The notes: generated by a model from the letters alone, not told the origin. Counted from the first letter of the stretch, positions 28,506 to 38,517 are shown. The stretch: 64,000 nucleotides of DNA from JANXQG01 sp963709175 (GCA_963709175.1 CAVPVK010000011.1:310001-374000); one strand, 5' to 3'. A program made the numbers and translations.

Positions 28506-29314
28506 TTTTCTCCTCCATAGTTCTCCGGCGAAGCGGCGAGGCGGATCGACCAACTCTCCATTTCCGTCAGAACGGTTGGTTGGGTCATATTGAAATCCAG
28601 AGGCGTCAGCGCGATCATGCCCTGGTCGAGCGCGGACAGGTCCGTCTCATGTTCTGCCAAAAGGGGGGCTCGACCGCCGATGAGCCAGTAATACGGGCGT
28701 CCAAACGGGTCCTGACGCTTTTCAAAGCGGTCGCCGTAGCGACTCACGTTCATGGGCACGACACGTAACCGCGGTTCGCCAGAAAGCGCCGCGGTGGGAA
28801 TGTTGATGTTGTAAAGCTGCGGTGATGGTCCCTTGGCGACCAGGACCTGCTCGATGATCTGCCGGGCGAGGCAAGCGGCCCGGTCGAACTGGAAGCGGCG
28901 TTCAAACTGCAGGGAGACGGCGACGCTGGTAATGCCGAAAAAGGCGCCTTCGATGGCCGCTGCCACGGTGCCGGAATACAGCACGTTGATGCCCGCGTTC
29001 AGACCGGCGTTGATACCGCTGACAACCAGGTCCGGACGTCGCGGGCAGAACTCATGCACACCAATCTTCACGCAGTCGGCGGGACTGCCTTCCACTGCCC
29101 AGCCCCAGCGGTTGTCGTCACTGCCGCCTGTCCGCTCGTTCTGAAAAACCTCCTTGACGATTAACGGCGTCAAATAGGTAATCATGTGGCCAACGCCGCT
29201 TTGCTCGGTGGCAGGCGCAACGACATAAACTTCTCCCAAGCTGGTCAGTTCCCTCTGCAGGGCCGCCAAGCCGGGAGCGTAAATTCCGTCGTCGTTAGTG
29301 AGAAGGATAAGCAC
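28502..29314 (-). CDS. surE: 5'/3'-nucleotidase SurE
   Basis: The SurE core starts ILLTNDDGIYAPGL with the metal-binding DD pair. VVAPATEQSGVGH, VVSGINAGLNAGINVLYSGTVAAAIEG and the C-terminal YGDRFEKRQDPFGRPYYW region complete the fold. SurE removes phosphate from nucleotides and helps in stress survival. I place the start at the GTG at 29314 because it puts LILLTNDDG at the very N-terminus as in the family. An ATG at 29455 would add 47 residues with non-coding character. The gene overlaps the lipoprotein gene at its end. Confidence 0.9.
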   Translation of the reverse strand: MLILLTNDDGIYAPGLAALQRELTSLGEVYVVAPATEQSGVGHMITYLTPLIVKEVFQNERTGGSDDNRWGWAVEGSPADCVKIGVHEFCPRRPDLVVSGINAGLNAGINVLYSGTVAAAIEGAFFGITSVAVSLQFERRFQFDRAACLARQIIEQVLVAKGPSPQLYNINIPTAALSGEPRLRVVPMNVSRYGDRFEKRQDPFGRPYYWLIGGRAPLLAEHETDLSALDQGMIALTPLDFNMTQPTVLTEMESWSIRLAASPENYGGEK

Positions 29315-30153
29315 GGGCGAAGGGTTTTCGAGATCGTTGGCCAAGGCCCAACTCCCATCATAATTGGAGATCGCCTGATTATCAATGGCCCGGTCGTAAG
29401 GTGTTGCCAGAATGCAGTTTACGGTTGGCGGATGTTTCCCGTTGCAAAATGCCATGTCTCGGCTAAAATAGAACTTTGTGTTTTCCTTACATTAGAGAAA
29501 CCAACATTTAACCAATCGACGTGCTTCGGACAGTCCACGGGACTGCCCCGAGGCACAGTGTATTGCGAGTATTCGACGGGTTCTGGAATTGACCGCAAGA
29601 ACCAACGGATGCGCGAGGGTGTGTGAATGGCGGGCCTTGTTCTCATTCTGATGCGCTGGTTGATCGCCGGGTGCGAGCGCGCCACCGCGCGAATCAACTT
29701 GGAATGGAGCACTGCGTCCGGCAAGACTGCCGGGCGAAGGTTTGCCTGGTGTGGCGTCCGGCGAAGCATTGTGCCCGGTTTGCCATTCCTCGTATTGCAA
29801 CTCCCTGCCATCCCTTGGATGACGTATTGTCTTGGGCGAGGATGGACCAATGGGCCGTATGGGCTTCAGTATGCCCCGGTGCGGCGGGTAACCGCCCCTT
29901 TATCGAAACCCCTCCACAGATGGGGTTGTCGCGATCGCCTGTGGTTCATCGATAACAACCAACTCTTGACTTGCTCCCAACGTGTGCCGGTTTGCCGGAC
30001 CACCATGCTTGGGACGGGTGGCCATTCAAGCGACTTTTCGATGCCCGCCTACGCTGCCGATCGTTGATCGGCGAGTGCCGCTGACCGCCCAGGGGTGCCA
30101 ATTTCCCCTAGGCGTCTTGGCGGAACGCGAGTGGATTTGCGAGGTATAAAGTC
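29315..30153. other. Long divergent spacer before rny
   Basis: About 840 bases with no convincing gene. A GCCGATC/GATCGGC hairpin lies at 30056-30072. Open frames occur on both strands but have poor composition and no start signals. It must contain the promoters of surE and rny; a structured RNA is possible but I do not recognise one. Confidence 0.4.
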
Positions 30154-31716
30154 GTGCTAACCTTGGGGCAAGTTGTTGCTATCGCTTTTACGGCGGTTGC
30201 CGCCTTTGCGATGGCCTATGTTCTTATCAGGCTCTTCGATCATTTGCGGCGACGAGACGCCCAGCGCGAGGCCGACGATATCGTGTCCAAGGCGCGGCAA
30301 GAAGGCGAAAATCGCCGTCGTGAGGGCGAGCTGCAGATCAAGGAGTCAATGCTCAAGCAACAGGAGGAAAGCGAGAAAGAGCTGCGCAAGATTCGCGGCG
30401 AGCTCCACGAACGCGAACGCCTGTTGGACAAACGCCAGGATGCGCTGGAGGAGCAGGCGGAACAGGTCCGACGCCAGGAGAAGGGCGTCGAAGCCTGCCA
30501 GCGCAAGCTGACCGAGAAGATCCAGGAGGTGACCCACCGCAAGGAGGACCTGGCCAAGCTGCTGGATCTGCAGCGGCAAACGCTGCATGAGTTGAGCGGG
30601 TTGAGCCAGGCCGAGGCCACGCGGCGGCTGCTGGAAGTTCTCGACTCCCAACTCCAGCAGGAGACCGGCGCGGCGATCCTCCGTTACGACAAGCAGTTGG
30701 CCGAGACTTGCGAGCACAAGGCCCGCGAGATCATCGTCACCGCACTGCAACGCTATGCGGCCGCGCACACTGCGGAGTCGACGACCAGCACCGTCGGTAT
30801 TCCCAACGACGAAATGAAGGGACGGATCATCGGCCGCGAAGGCCGCAATATCCGCACTTTCGAAAAGGCTACAGGAGTCGACCTGATCATCGACGACACG
30901 CCTGGCGTGGTCATCGTCAGCGGGTTCGATACCATCCGCCGGGAGGTAGCCCGTCTGGCGCTGAACAAGCTCATTGCCGACGGCCGCATCCATCCCGCAC
31001 GGATCGAGGAGGTCGTTGGCGTCACGCAAAAGGAGTTGGAAAAACATATCCAGAAATTGGGCGAAGACGCCTGCCAGGAGCTGGCCATTCACGGCCTGCA
31101 CGAGCGGCTGATTGCCCTCTTGGGGCGGCTCCATTTCCGCACCAGCTATAGCCAGAACGTGCTGCGGCACTGCGTCGAGGTGGCCTTCATCGCCGGCATG
31201 ATGGCCGACGAAGTGGGATTGGACGGCTCCCTGGCCCGGCGCTGCGGGCTGTTGCACGACATCGGCAAGGCAGCCGACCACGAAGCTGAGGGCGGTCACC
31301 CCAAGATCGGCGCGGAACTGTTGAAACGCTATGGCGAGCGGCCGGAAGTGGTGCATGCGGCCTGCGGCCACCACGACGACCTGCGGGTCAGCAACCCCTA
31401 CACCGTGCTGGTGGCCGCGGCCGATGCCTGCAGCGCCGCACGGCCTGGCGCCCGTCGCGAGAGCCTGGAGCGTTATGTCAAGCGGATGGAGGAACTCGAG
31501 CGGATCGCAGGCAATTTTTCCGGCGTCGAGCAGGCCTACGCGATACAGGCCGGCCGCGAACTTCGCGTCCTGGTCAATTCCAAGGAGACGACCGACGAGA
31601 CGGCCGCCAAGATTTGCCACGATATCGTGCAGGCCTTCGAGAAACAGTTAACCTACCCGGGTGAGATCAAGGTTACCGTGGTGCGCGAAAGCAGGCATGT
31701 TGATGTAGCGAGGTAA
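30154..31716 (+). CDS. rny: Ribonuclease Y
   Basis: 520 residues with a GTG start at 30154. Parts in order: an N-terminal transmembrane helix (AFTAVAAFAMAYVLI), a long coiled coil (about 30-180, charged with QEESEKELRKIRGELHERE-type sequence), a KH domain (GIPNDEMKGRIIGREGRNIR) and an HD domain (CGLLHDIGKAADHEAEGGHP). RNase Y starts mRNA decay as a membrane-bound endonuclease. The next gene is ymdB, a common companion, 31 bases downstream. Confidence 0.97.
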   Translation: MLTLGQVVAIAFTAVAAFAMAYVLIRLFDHLRRRDAQREADDIVSKARQEGENRRREGELQIKESMLKQQEESEKELRKIRGELHERERLLDKRQDALEEQAEQVRRQEKGVEACQRKLTEKIQEVTHRKEDLAKLLDLQRQTLHELSGLSQAEATRRLLEVLDSQLQQETGAAILRYDKQLAETCEHKAREIIVTALQRYAAAHTAESTTSTVGIPNDEMKGRIIGREGRNIRTFEKATGVDLIIDDTPGVVIVSGFDTIRREVARLALNKLIADGRIHPARIEEVVGVTQKELEKHIQKLGEDACQELAIHGLHERLIALLGRLHFRTSYSQNVLRHCVEVAFIAGMMADEVGLDGSLARRCGLLHDIGKAADHEAEGGHPKIGAELLKRYGERPEVVHAACGHHDDLRVSNPYTVLVAAADACSAARPGARRESLERYVKRMEELERIAGNFSGVEQAYAIQAGRELRVLVNSKETTDETAAKICHDIVQAFEKQLTYPGEIKVTVVRESRHVDVAR

Positions 31717-31747
31717 CAGGAGGAATTCGAATTCCGATTTTCTTGGT

Positions 31748-32563
31748 ATGCGTTTGCTCTTTATCGGCGACATCGTCGGCAAGCCGGGACGGCAGATCTG
31801 CACTCAGGCCCTGCGGGGACTGCGTCAGGAGCAGGCGATCGACCTGATCGTGGCCAATGCCGAGAATGCGGCGGCCGGTTCGGGACTGACGCCGCCGATC
31901 TTTCGTGAACTTTTGGCTGCCGGCATCGACGGCATGACCTTGGGCGACCATGTCTACAAACGCCGCGAGATCATTCCCATTTTGGAAAGCGATCAACGAC
32001 TCGCCCGACCAGCCAACTACGCGGCGGAGGCGCCAGGTGCCCAAGTAATGCTTCTCACGGCGGGCAATGGGGTGCGAGTGGCTGTCTTCACACTGTTGGG
32101 GCGAGTCTTCATGCCGCCGGTCGACTGCCCATTCCACGCCGCCGACCGCGTGCTGGCCGCGCTGCCGGGCGATGCGCGAGCCATCCTCTTGGATTTTCAC
32201 GCCGAGGCGACCAGCGACAAGCAGATTATGGGCCGTTATCTCGACGGCCGCGTCACCGCCGTCTTGGGCACGCATACCCACGTCGCCACCGCCGATGAAC
32301 AGATCTTGCCCGGCGGCACGGCCTTCCAGTGCGACGTGGGCATGACGGGCCCTTGCGAGAGTATCCTCGGACGGCGGATCGACCGTGTGATGGAGACGAC
32401 CTTGACCCATCGGCCGACGCCCTTTGACGTTGCCGTCAACGACGTGCGACTGCATGGCACCCTGGTCGATTTCGACCCGCAGACGGGGCGCGCCAGCGGC
32501 ATTCGCCGCCTCGTGGTGAACGAGGAAGAGGCGAAGCGGCTAGAGGACTCCAAATATAAATAA
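31748..32563 (+). CDS. ymdB: YmdB-type metallophosphoesterase (TIGR00282)
   Basis: 271 residues. Metal-ligand regions are LLFIGDIVGKPGR, VANAENAAAG, DGMTLGDHVYKRREI and LGTHTHVATADEQI, with DVGMTGPCESILG near the end. YmdB hydrolyses cyclic nucleotides and tunes RNA turnover beside RNase Y in Bacillus. In the third motif the usual Asn of GNH is Asp (GDH), which could alter metal binding. The gene is probably co-transcribed with rny. Confidence 0.92.
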   Translation: MRLLFIGDIVGKPGRQICTQALRGLRQEQAIDLIVANAENAAAGSGLTPPIFRELLAAGIDGMTLGDHVYKRREIIPILESDQRLARPANYAAEAPGAQVMLLTAGNGVRVAVFTLLGRVFMPPVDCPFHAADRVLAALPGDARAILLDFHAEATSDKQIMGRYLDGRVTAVLGTHTHVATADEQILPGGTAFQCDVGMTGPCESILGRRIDRVMETTLTHRPTPFDVAVNDVRLHGTLVDFDPQTGRASGIRRLVVNEEEAKRLEDSKYK

Positions 32564-32567
32564 ATAA

Positions 32568-32588
32568 AACGCCCTTGCATTGGGCGTT
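32568..32588. terminator. Hairpin after the rny-ymdB operon
   Basis: AACGCCC (32568-32574) and GGGCGTT (32582-32588) are perfect inverted arms around TTGCATT. There is no T-run on the plus side. On the minus strand the hairpin is followed by TTATTTATTT, so as a Rho-independent terminator it works best in the minus direction, although no minus gene ends here. It still marks the end of the operon. Confidence 0.5.
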
Positions 32589-32660
32589 GCGAATCGCTAT
32601 CCTCCCCCCTCGATAAATCGACTTCCCGTGAACGCATCAGGCAAGCCGCCGCAGAGATTG

Positions 32661-33071
32661 ATGCCCCTCGGTCAGCGCATCGCACTGGTCGCACTGGCCT
32701 CGACTCTGCTGGGGTTGCTGGCGACGGCCGAAACCTTGACGCCCGACGCGCGGGGCTACGGTACGCACGAGCAACTAGGCTTGCCGCCATGCACATTCAG
32801 CGTGATTTTCCAACGGCCATGCCCGGCCTGCGGAATGACCACGTCTTGGGCTTGGTTGGTGCGCGGCGATATCCGCCGCGCGTTGGCTGCGAACACGGGC
32901 GGCACGCTCCTGGCAGTACTGAGCCTGGCAAGCGCTCCGTGGTTGTTGGTTTCCGCGCTCCGCGGACGGTGGCTCGGCGGCCGGCCCAACGAATGGGCCG
33001 TCGCGGGTGTTGCCGCCTTGGTCTGCCTGGTCACTCTCGGGCAGTGGGGGTGGCGATTGTGGATGTTTTGA
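32661..33071 (+). CDS. DUF2752 membrane protein
   Basis: 136 residues from the ATG at 32661; a GTG at 32628 and a TTG at 32580 are alternative starts. The mark of the family is FQRPCPACGMTTSWAWLVRGD, with two cysteines after a proline and a TTS motif. Hydrophobic helices flank it (IALVALASTLLGLLA; LLAVLSLASAPWLLV; AVAGVAALVCLVTLG). The function of DUF2752 is unknown. The cysteines may bind metal, which is a guess. Confidence 0.85.
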   Translation: MPLGQRIALVALASTLLGLLATAETLTPDARGYGTHEQLGLPPCTFSVIFQRPCPACGMTTSWAWLVRGDIRRALAANTGGTLLAVLSLASAPWLLVSALRGRWLGGRPNEWAVAGVAALVCLVTLGQWGWRLWMF

Positions 33072-33090
33072 CACTGGCGAGGGAATAACG

Positions 33091-33747
33091 ATGGATCGTC
33101 GCTCTCTTCTACCTCGGTGGCCCGCCGTCGCGGCGTCGCTGATTGTCCTCTCCATTCTGACTTGCGGCTGCAAGTCGGCGTTGGAAAGCTTTGCCCTCTT
33201 TACCAGCGGCACAGACATCCCTCCCGAATTCGACGGTCTGAAAGGAAAAACCGTCGCCGTCGTCTGCCGCCCGCTGACCGGCGAAGAGTTCAGCACGGCC
33301 GGCACCGCCCGGGCATTGACCGAGAGAATCTGCGATCTTCTCAAGCATAATGTCAAGGAAATCCATCTCATCGATTCGCAGAAGGTCGCCAACCTGCTGG
33401 ATGAAAAGGGGGTGGACGATTACCTGGAGATCGGCCGGACCCTGAAGGCCGACAAGGTGGTTGGCATCGATATTGAATCGTTCAGCGATCTGGACGGCCA
33501 GACGCTCTTCCGCGGTCGGGCGACGGTGCATATCAAGGTCTACGACGTGGCCGACAAGCAGGTCGAATGGCGGAAGTCGCCGCCGCAGTTCGAGTGGCCG
33601 CGGATTGGCAGCAAGCCGGCAACCGACTGCAACGAGGTCGCCTTCCGCAACGAGTTCATCGATGTTCTCGCCGAGCAGATCGCCCGCTACTTCTATCCCC
33701 ACGACCGCTACGAGGACTCGGCCAGCGACTCGCTCAGCATGCACTAG
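33091..33747 (+). CDS. Putative lipoprotein, function unknown
   Basis: 218 residues from the ATG at 33091. The lipobox is ILTCGCKS. The mature part begins SALESFALFTSGTDIPPEFDGLKGK and contains TVAVVCRP, ERICDLLKHNVKEIHLI and a strand-rich domain (FRGRATVHIKVYDVADKQVEWRK). The pattern, with a strand, a helix bundle and conserved aromatic residues, resembles outer-membrane-linked assembly or GNA1162-like lipoproteins, but this is not firm. Confidence 0.8.
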   Translation: MDRRSLLPRWPAVAASLIVLSILTCGCKSALESFALFTSGTDIPPEFDGLKGKTVAVVCRPLTGEEFSTAGTARALTERICDLLKHNVKEIHLIDSQKVANLLDEKGVDDYLEIGRTLKADKVVGIDIESFSDLDGQTLFRGRATVHIKVYDVADKQVEWRKSPPQFEWPRIGSKPATDCNEVAFRNEFIDVLAEQIARYFYPHDRYEDSASDSLSMH

Positions 33748-33872
33748 CCTTTCGATTGACTACGTGCGGCCGTGCATGTACCATGAAGGAGTCGTGAGGC
33801 TTGGTTTCCGCGGAGCCGGAAACTGCTGCCTGCCCCGAATGTCCTAGATCTTGTTTGGAAGGTCCTATCGCC

Positions 33873-34962
33873 ATGCCATGCTCTACCTCTCCGTCGCGTG
33901 CCGCGCGGCTTTTGTTTGCTCTGATGTCCCTGCTGGGATTGACACCCCTCGTCGTGGGCCTCTCCCTTGGTCCGATGGCGGCCTGTGCAATTGCCGAAGA
34001 ACCGAAAGACAAAGACCAGCCGGCGGCGAAGGACGATGCGGCGGATGCGACGGAGAAGAAAGATGACCAGCCCGTCGAGCTTCCCAAGCCGGTGGACAAG
34101 GAGCTGACCGCCGACGACGGCATGATCCTCAAGATTACCTACTATCCCGGGGCCAAGGACCAGGAAAGCGTCCCGGTGCTTGTTTTCCACGGTTTCAGCA
34201 AGCCGTGCAGCCGGAAAGACTTCGATCAGGAGCAGGGACTGGCAGCGTTCCTGCAGGCGAAGCTTGGCTGTGCCGTGATCGTGCCCGACCTCCGCGGCCA
34301 CGGCGATAGCACCAAAATAATGCCCGCGAACAGCAATCGCGCGGAGAAGGCCAAGGGCCGCGACCTCATGCCGGCAATGATGGTGCCTCAGGACCTGAGG
34401 GCCCTTAAGGCATTTCTCTGGGAGCAGAACAACAAGAATGCCTTGAACATCAACAAGTTGGTGTTGGTCGGCGCGGACGAAAGGCGCGGCATTGGCCCTG
34501 TACTATGCGTTCGACGACGCGATGGGCTACGAAAACGGCCAGCCCTGGTACGGCCCGACGTTGCAAATGGGGCTATTCGTCAAGGCGGCCGCGCTGGTCT
34601 CGCCGCCGGCTACCGTCACGGGCTTCAAGCCGGCCATCGCTACGATCATGAGGAATCCCGCGGTCCACAACCTGCCCGTCATGATTGCCGTGGGCAACAA
34701 GAACAAAGATCGTTTCAACGTGGCGGAAAGGCTCTACCACGAGTTTATCTTGGGCCGCCCTCCTGCCGAGGCAGGCAAGCCGGAAACCCTGACGGCATAT
34801 TTCTTCAAGAAGCTTGCCACGCCGTTGCAGGGAGCCAAGCTCATTGCTGCGCCGGACATGCAGATGCAAGAAAACATCGCCGCCTTCATCAAGCTCCGCG
34901 TGATCACCAATCCCGATGCCAAGCAATGGAAGTGGAAGAAACGCTTGCTTCCCCACGAATGA
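33873..34962 (+). pseudogene. Secreted alpha/beta-hydrolase-fold protein, frameshifted, nucleophile elbow without serine
   Basis: Start ATG 33873 after GGAAGG. A signal peptide (ARLLFALMSLLGLTPLVVGL) and a charged linker precede the fold (VPVLVFHGFSKPCSRKDFD, VIVPDLRGHGDSTKI). The frame changes near 34480, where removing one A gives LVLVGADEGAALALYYAFD and continues to 34962. About 363 residues in all. The elbow, where Ser is normal, reads GADEG, with an acidic residue in place of Ser, and the indel lies close by. The final helices and IAAPDMQMQENIAAF are in the second frame. The function is unknown. Confidence 0.75.
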
Positions 34963-34966
34963 ATGC

Positions 34967-35575
34967 CTACGGTCTCTGCGACGTCTGCTCCGCCCGCGGG
35001 ATCTTCAACTCGACTCCCATGGGTAAGATGTCGGGCTCAGTGAGCACATTGCGGTTCGCCTGGAAGATCTCCATGGCCCGTGATGCCGAGCCTAGATCGC
35101 GCTCGGCCAGCAAGGCCAGCGAATCGCCATCGATAATCTTGTGCGTCGGCGGCGTCGAGGTCGGAACACCCTCTGGACCTGGAAGCATCTCCCCAAGCGA
35201 CGCCCCCCACCGCGTGCTTGCCATCTGACCGCCCTTGGCGAAATTGGTGTTGGCAAGTCCGCTGAAGCCGCGGGAATCGGGATAGGTCTTCGGTAGTTCC
35301 GGCGGCGGCGCGGGGCGATCTGTCGCCGTGACGATCGTTGGCGTTGGCCGGGAAGGCTCGGCCGGCGCCGTCGCTTGTGGACGTGCCTGTGCGGCGGCCG
35401 ACGGCGAATCGCCCGCGGCAAGGCCTCGCAGGTCCGGTTGTCGGCGGAGCACCAGGGGATCGCTTTGCAGGGGAACGGGATCGTCGGTCCCGGCCGGATG
35501 GCGGAACAACAGCGCGAATCCCAACCCGATGAGCATTACTGCCGCTGCGGTCGCGAGTCGTATGCGCTGGTCCAT
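34967..35575 (-). CDS. LysM-like domain protein with an N-terminal membrane anchor
   Basis: 202 residues from the ATG at 35575 behind GGAGG (an ATG at 35593 is less likely). It starts with one hydrophobic helix (LATAAAVMLIGLGFALLF), then a long disordered Pro/Ala/Thr stretch, and ends in a LysM-like domain (HKIIDGDSLALLAERDLG, FQANRNVLTEPDILPMG). LysM domains bind peptidoglycan or chitin-like glycans. It ends 5 bases from the convergent hydrolase gene. Confidence 0.82.
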   Translation of the reverse strand: MDQRIRLATAAAVMLIGLGFALLFRHPAGTDDPVPLQSDPLVLRRQPDLRGLAAGDSPSAAAQARPQATAPAEPSRPTPTIVTATDRPAPPPELPKTYPDSRGFSGLANTNFAKGGQMASTRWGASLGEMLPGPEGVPTSTPPTHKIIDGDSLALLAERDLGSASRAMEIFQANRNVLTEPDILPMGVELKIPRAEQTSQRP

Positions 35576-36541
35576 AAAAGCCTCCGGTAACACGCCTGCC
35601 CGGGAACGGGCCGTATGCCTTTTCCCGCAGGATTGACCGTCTCAAGAATTATCGGGGACAATTTGCGGCGGGGACAAGAGGGGGGGAGGAATTCTGTGCC
35701 ATTTTGTCGCGTCCTCGCAGCGATGATGCCGGTTATAGCGGGATTTCCGGCACCGTTCAAAGTGCGGCAACCCTCCGGCGGCTGAATTCGATCATTAGGG
35801 CGTCTCGTTGCTGCTATCATCTCGCTTTCTCCCCGTCACCATCATTTTGTCGCCGGCGTCCTCCCATTGTCTCAAGGGCAACTGAAGGCCCGTCCGCGAG
35901 ATTTCATTGCGATCCAGCAGCCGCAGGCCGCAGAGCGTCGGCCGGCGCGGCGGTCGCAGGTGCAGTAGACGTCCAGCCGCCGGCGGTGCTCGGCGTCGCC
36001 CACCGGCACACAACCGTCGCCCACGAAGGCTACCGCGGCTTAGACGAAATTCGCCGCCTGCGCCGCAAGCGGTGGCATCGTCTGCGCGTCAATGGCTGGC
36101 GCCTGGGCACTGTCGTGGTCGGGCGCTGACGTTGGGTGGCTCGCGCGGCACGCCGCCGCCCACGACAATGGTCGCGTTGACCAACCCGGCGTCGTTGACC
36201 GGCGGGCTAGCCGCCGCAATGCTCTTAGTGAACCACGTCGTGTTCCCAAACTGCCCACCATCCGTCGCGCCAGTTGACGCCTTGGTTTTCGATTCTGCCA
36301 ATATTAGTGACGTTCTGTTTTCTCGCGTCTTGCGAACAAGCCGTACCTCTGTTCAATATGCCTATATTACCTAGATTCCGTGGCTGTCACCTTGTTCCTT
36401 ATGGTGCTGATCAGGGCCGGCCTCTTAATTGATCGTATTGCTGTCGGTACCAGTCGCGCTGCGGTAAATTCAGGTAACGGGGTTCCACGCTCCAGGGAGC
36501 CCCCAGATTCCATGCGAGGGGATGGCTTGGCACATTCTCAG
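35576..36541. other. Gene-poor segment with possible coding relics
   Basis: Nearly 1 kb without a supported gene. A minus-strand fragment (36089-36301) encodes GGQFGNTTWFTKSIAAASPP and LVNATIVVGGGVPREPP, which looks like part of a structural or virion-type protein but cannot be named. The right end drops to a lower GC level (36290-36420). It marks the left flank of the island that follows. Confidence 0.35.
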
Positions 36542-37506
36542 TTAAACCGGCGCAACGTTGCGGCGATAGATCCACAGCGCACCGCGAAGTTCCAAGGCAG
36601 GTGCCGATTTCGGACTGATTTCAATCGCACGATCGACATCTGCAGTCGCCCTCTCGTATTGTCCCAGGTCCAGGTAGAACTTGGCACGTTCAATGTATGA
36701 CTTCGCATCCGAAGGGGCGGCGGCGATAACCGCGGCAAAATCGGAGTCCGCACCCGCGTCGTCCCCTGTCTTCGATCGGAGCCACGCTCGCATACGATGG
36801 CTATCGCGTAGGTCCTCGCCTAGCTTAATCGCTTCATCAAGATCGGCCAGGGCGTTGCTGAACCGGCCAAGTCGCTCGAATACCGTTGGCGCTCCTCAAA
36901 CCGCATGGCGGTCTTCTTGAAGCGAAGGGCCTCGGTAAGATCCGCGACGGCGTCCCCGTACGACCCTTGTATGGCGTAGGCAAAACCACGATTCTCAAAG
37001 GCCAGGGAACTCTTTGGGTCGAGCCGAATGGCGGCTGAATAATCCTCGATCGCCTTTAAAGTGTCACCCGCCCAGAGGTGAGCCGAGCCGCGGTTGTTAA
37101 ATCCATCTGCGTCGTGCGGGGCCAGGCCAATTGCCACGTCTAGGTCGTGGATCGCGCTTTGGGTGTCCCCGAGGAGAAGGTAGAAACAGCCGCGGCTCCC
37201 GTATGCCTTCGCCGTGGGCGGCCCTATCTCGATCGCCCTCGTTGTTTCGGCTATGGCGAGGTCGAGAATCCCCTTTTTCCAGTTCGCGTGAGCCAGGCCC
37301 AAATGGGCGTCGACACTTTTCGGATCGCAGCGGACTGCCTCGCTGAATTTCGCGACGGCGCCATCCCAATCCCTCTTCGCAAGCGCCTCATTTCCTTGGC
37401 GAATCAGAGGTACTGCGTCCTCAGCCCTTGAAAACGTGCCGGGTAGGATGCACGCGGCAACAACGACCGGGTAAAGCCTGACACAAACCTGACGCAATAA
37501 CCGCAT
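36542..37506 (-). pseudogene. Secreted TPR-repeat protein, frameshifted
   Basis: The ATG at 37506 starts a signal peptide (VRLYPVVVAACILPGTFSRA). Repeats follow at roughly 34-residue spacing, e.g. GNEALAKRDWDGAVAKFSEA, AHANWKKGILDLAIAETTRA, YAIQGSYGDAVADLTEALRF. The frame changes near 36885, where one added base leads to FERLGRFSNALADLDEAIKL and the last repeats to 36542. TPRs mediate protein contacts. The segment 37245-37289 (WKKGILDLAIAE) is copied at 42935-42979 beside a broken transposase. A second TPR gene lies at 42022-42897. Confidence 0.75.
37245..37289. repeat. 45-bp segment shared with 42935-42979
   Basis: Identical at 44 of 45 positions to 42935-42979, same orientation. Here it is inside the TPR coding frame; there it directly follows the broken transposase. 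It records a recombination or duplication event in this island. Confidence 0.85.
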
Positions 37507-37631
37507 TATGGCTCCTCCCTCGAATCATCCTAGCATCCCAGGATTGCCCTGCAGCTCATTTCCCGCTGTTTACGTCCTCAATGCAGATCTTGGTCTTCTT
37601 GTTGTCGTCTCCTAATGCGGCGGCACGCGAC

Positions 37632-38517
37632 TTACTGCGGGACCTCGAAACACCAGAAGATCTCCGCCCCGCTGATGCCCCTGGCTTCGTACACGCGCCG
37701 CCGTGTATCCTGGATCATGGCCTTGCCGCTCTCGCCGCTGTACACGCTTACCCTCACCGCCTGCGGAACCTGGAACTTGTAATACCCTAGGAAGGGCTTG
37801 CCGCTGGCCAGCGAGGCGGCCATGTCGACGATCGTGGACGTTTTCAGGCGCCTTCTTGATGCCGTTGATCATCATCGGCTGCCCTTCGATCAGCACCTGC
37901 TGGATGAGGTAATTGTGCCGGTAATCGCCGGCCGCGAAGTCGGCGTCGCAGACAGGTTGCAGCCGGGCATTTCGCGCTTCCAGGTGCTGCTGCTGGCGAT
38001 CGTGTTCCTGCTGCACGATGCGGTTGACCTCGATCACTGCCCTCGGTTCGTAGGTAACGCGGCAGCGAGTGACTGGATCTTGCATTTCCGTGCCGCGTCT
38101 TGGCATGGCTCGATGTTCATCGAAATACTCGGCGACCGCCCGATCGCGAGCTTCATCCAGTCGTTGTTCGAGTGGCTTGCTGGGATCCAGCGCGTCCCGC
38201 AATGCCTGCTCATCGACTTCATAGGGGAGCATCAAATCCCAGTGATGGGCGACAGCTCGGTCGCAGGCCGCCCTATGGGCTGCATCGATCATAGCTTGGG
38301 CGGGCTCGGCAGTTGTGCCGTTTGTAGCCGCTGCGATTTCCAGGGACGGCGCTGGTGGTGCTGCGATAGGTCGCCCGTTGGCCGCGGCTGTCGCGGGCCA
38401 AGGTCCGTCAGCGCTACTCGCCGCTCGGTAGTTATTGACACGGGCACCATCGGCCCCCTGCGCCGATTCGTTCGGCATTGCGCCCGAGGGGGCATCGCTT
38501 ATACTGGAGATAGTCAC
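37632..38517 (-). pseudogene. AAA_25/RepA-like ATPase, frameshifted and truncated
   Basis: GTG start at 38517. The first frame gives an N-terminal helical region ending GQPMMINGIKKA. The frame changes near 37847 (remove one C), giving LKTSTIVDMAASLASGKPFL, then VSVYSGESGKAMIQDTRRRV and a stop at 37632. The loop GIKKALKTS replaces the usual GxxxxGKT, a form seen in RecA-like ATPases of phages and plasmids of the RepA/AAA_25 type. The protein should continue for about 200 more residues, so the 3' half is missing. The gene lies after a helix-turn-helix gene, as in integrated elements. Confidence 0.65.

Noticed and set aside
29627..30067. Plus-strand frame of 146 residues before rny
   Set aside because: No ribosome site, atypical composition and no motif; treated as spacer.
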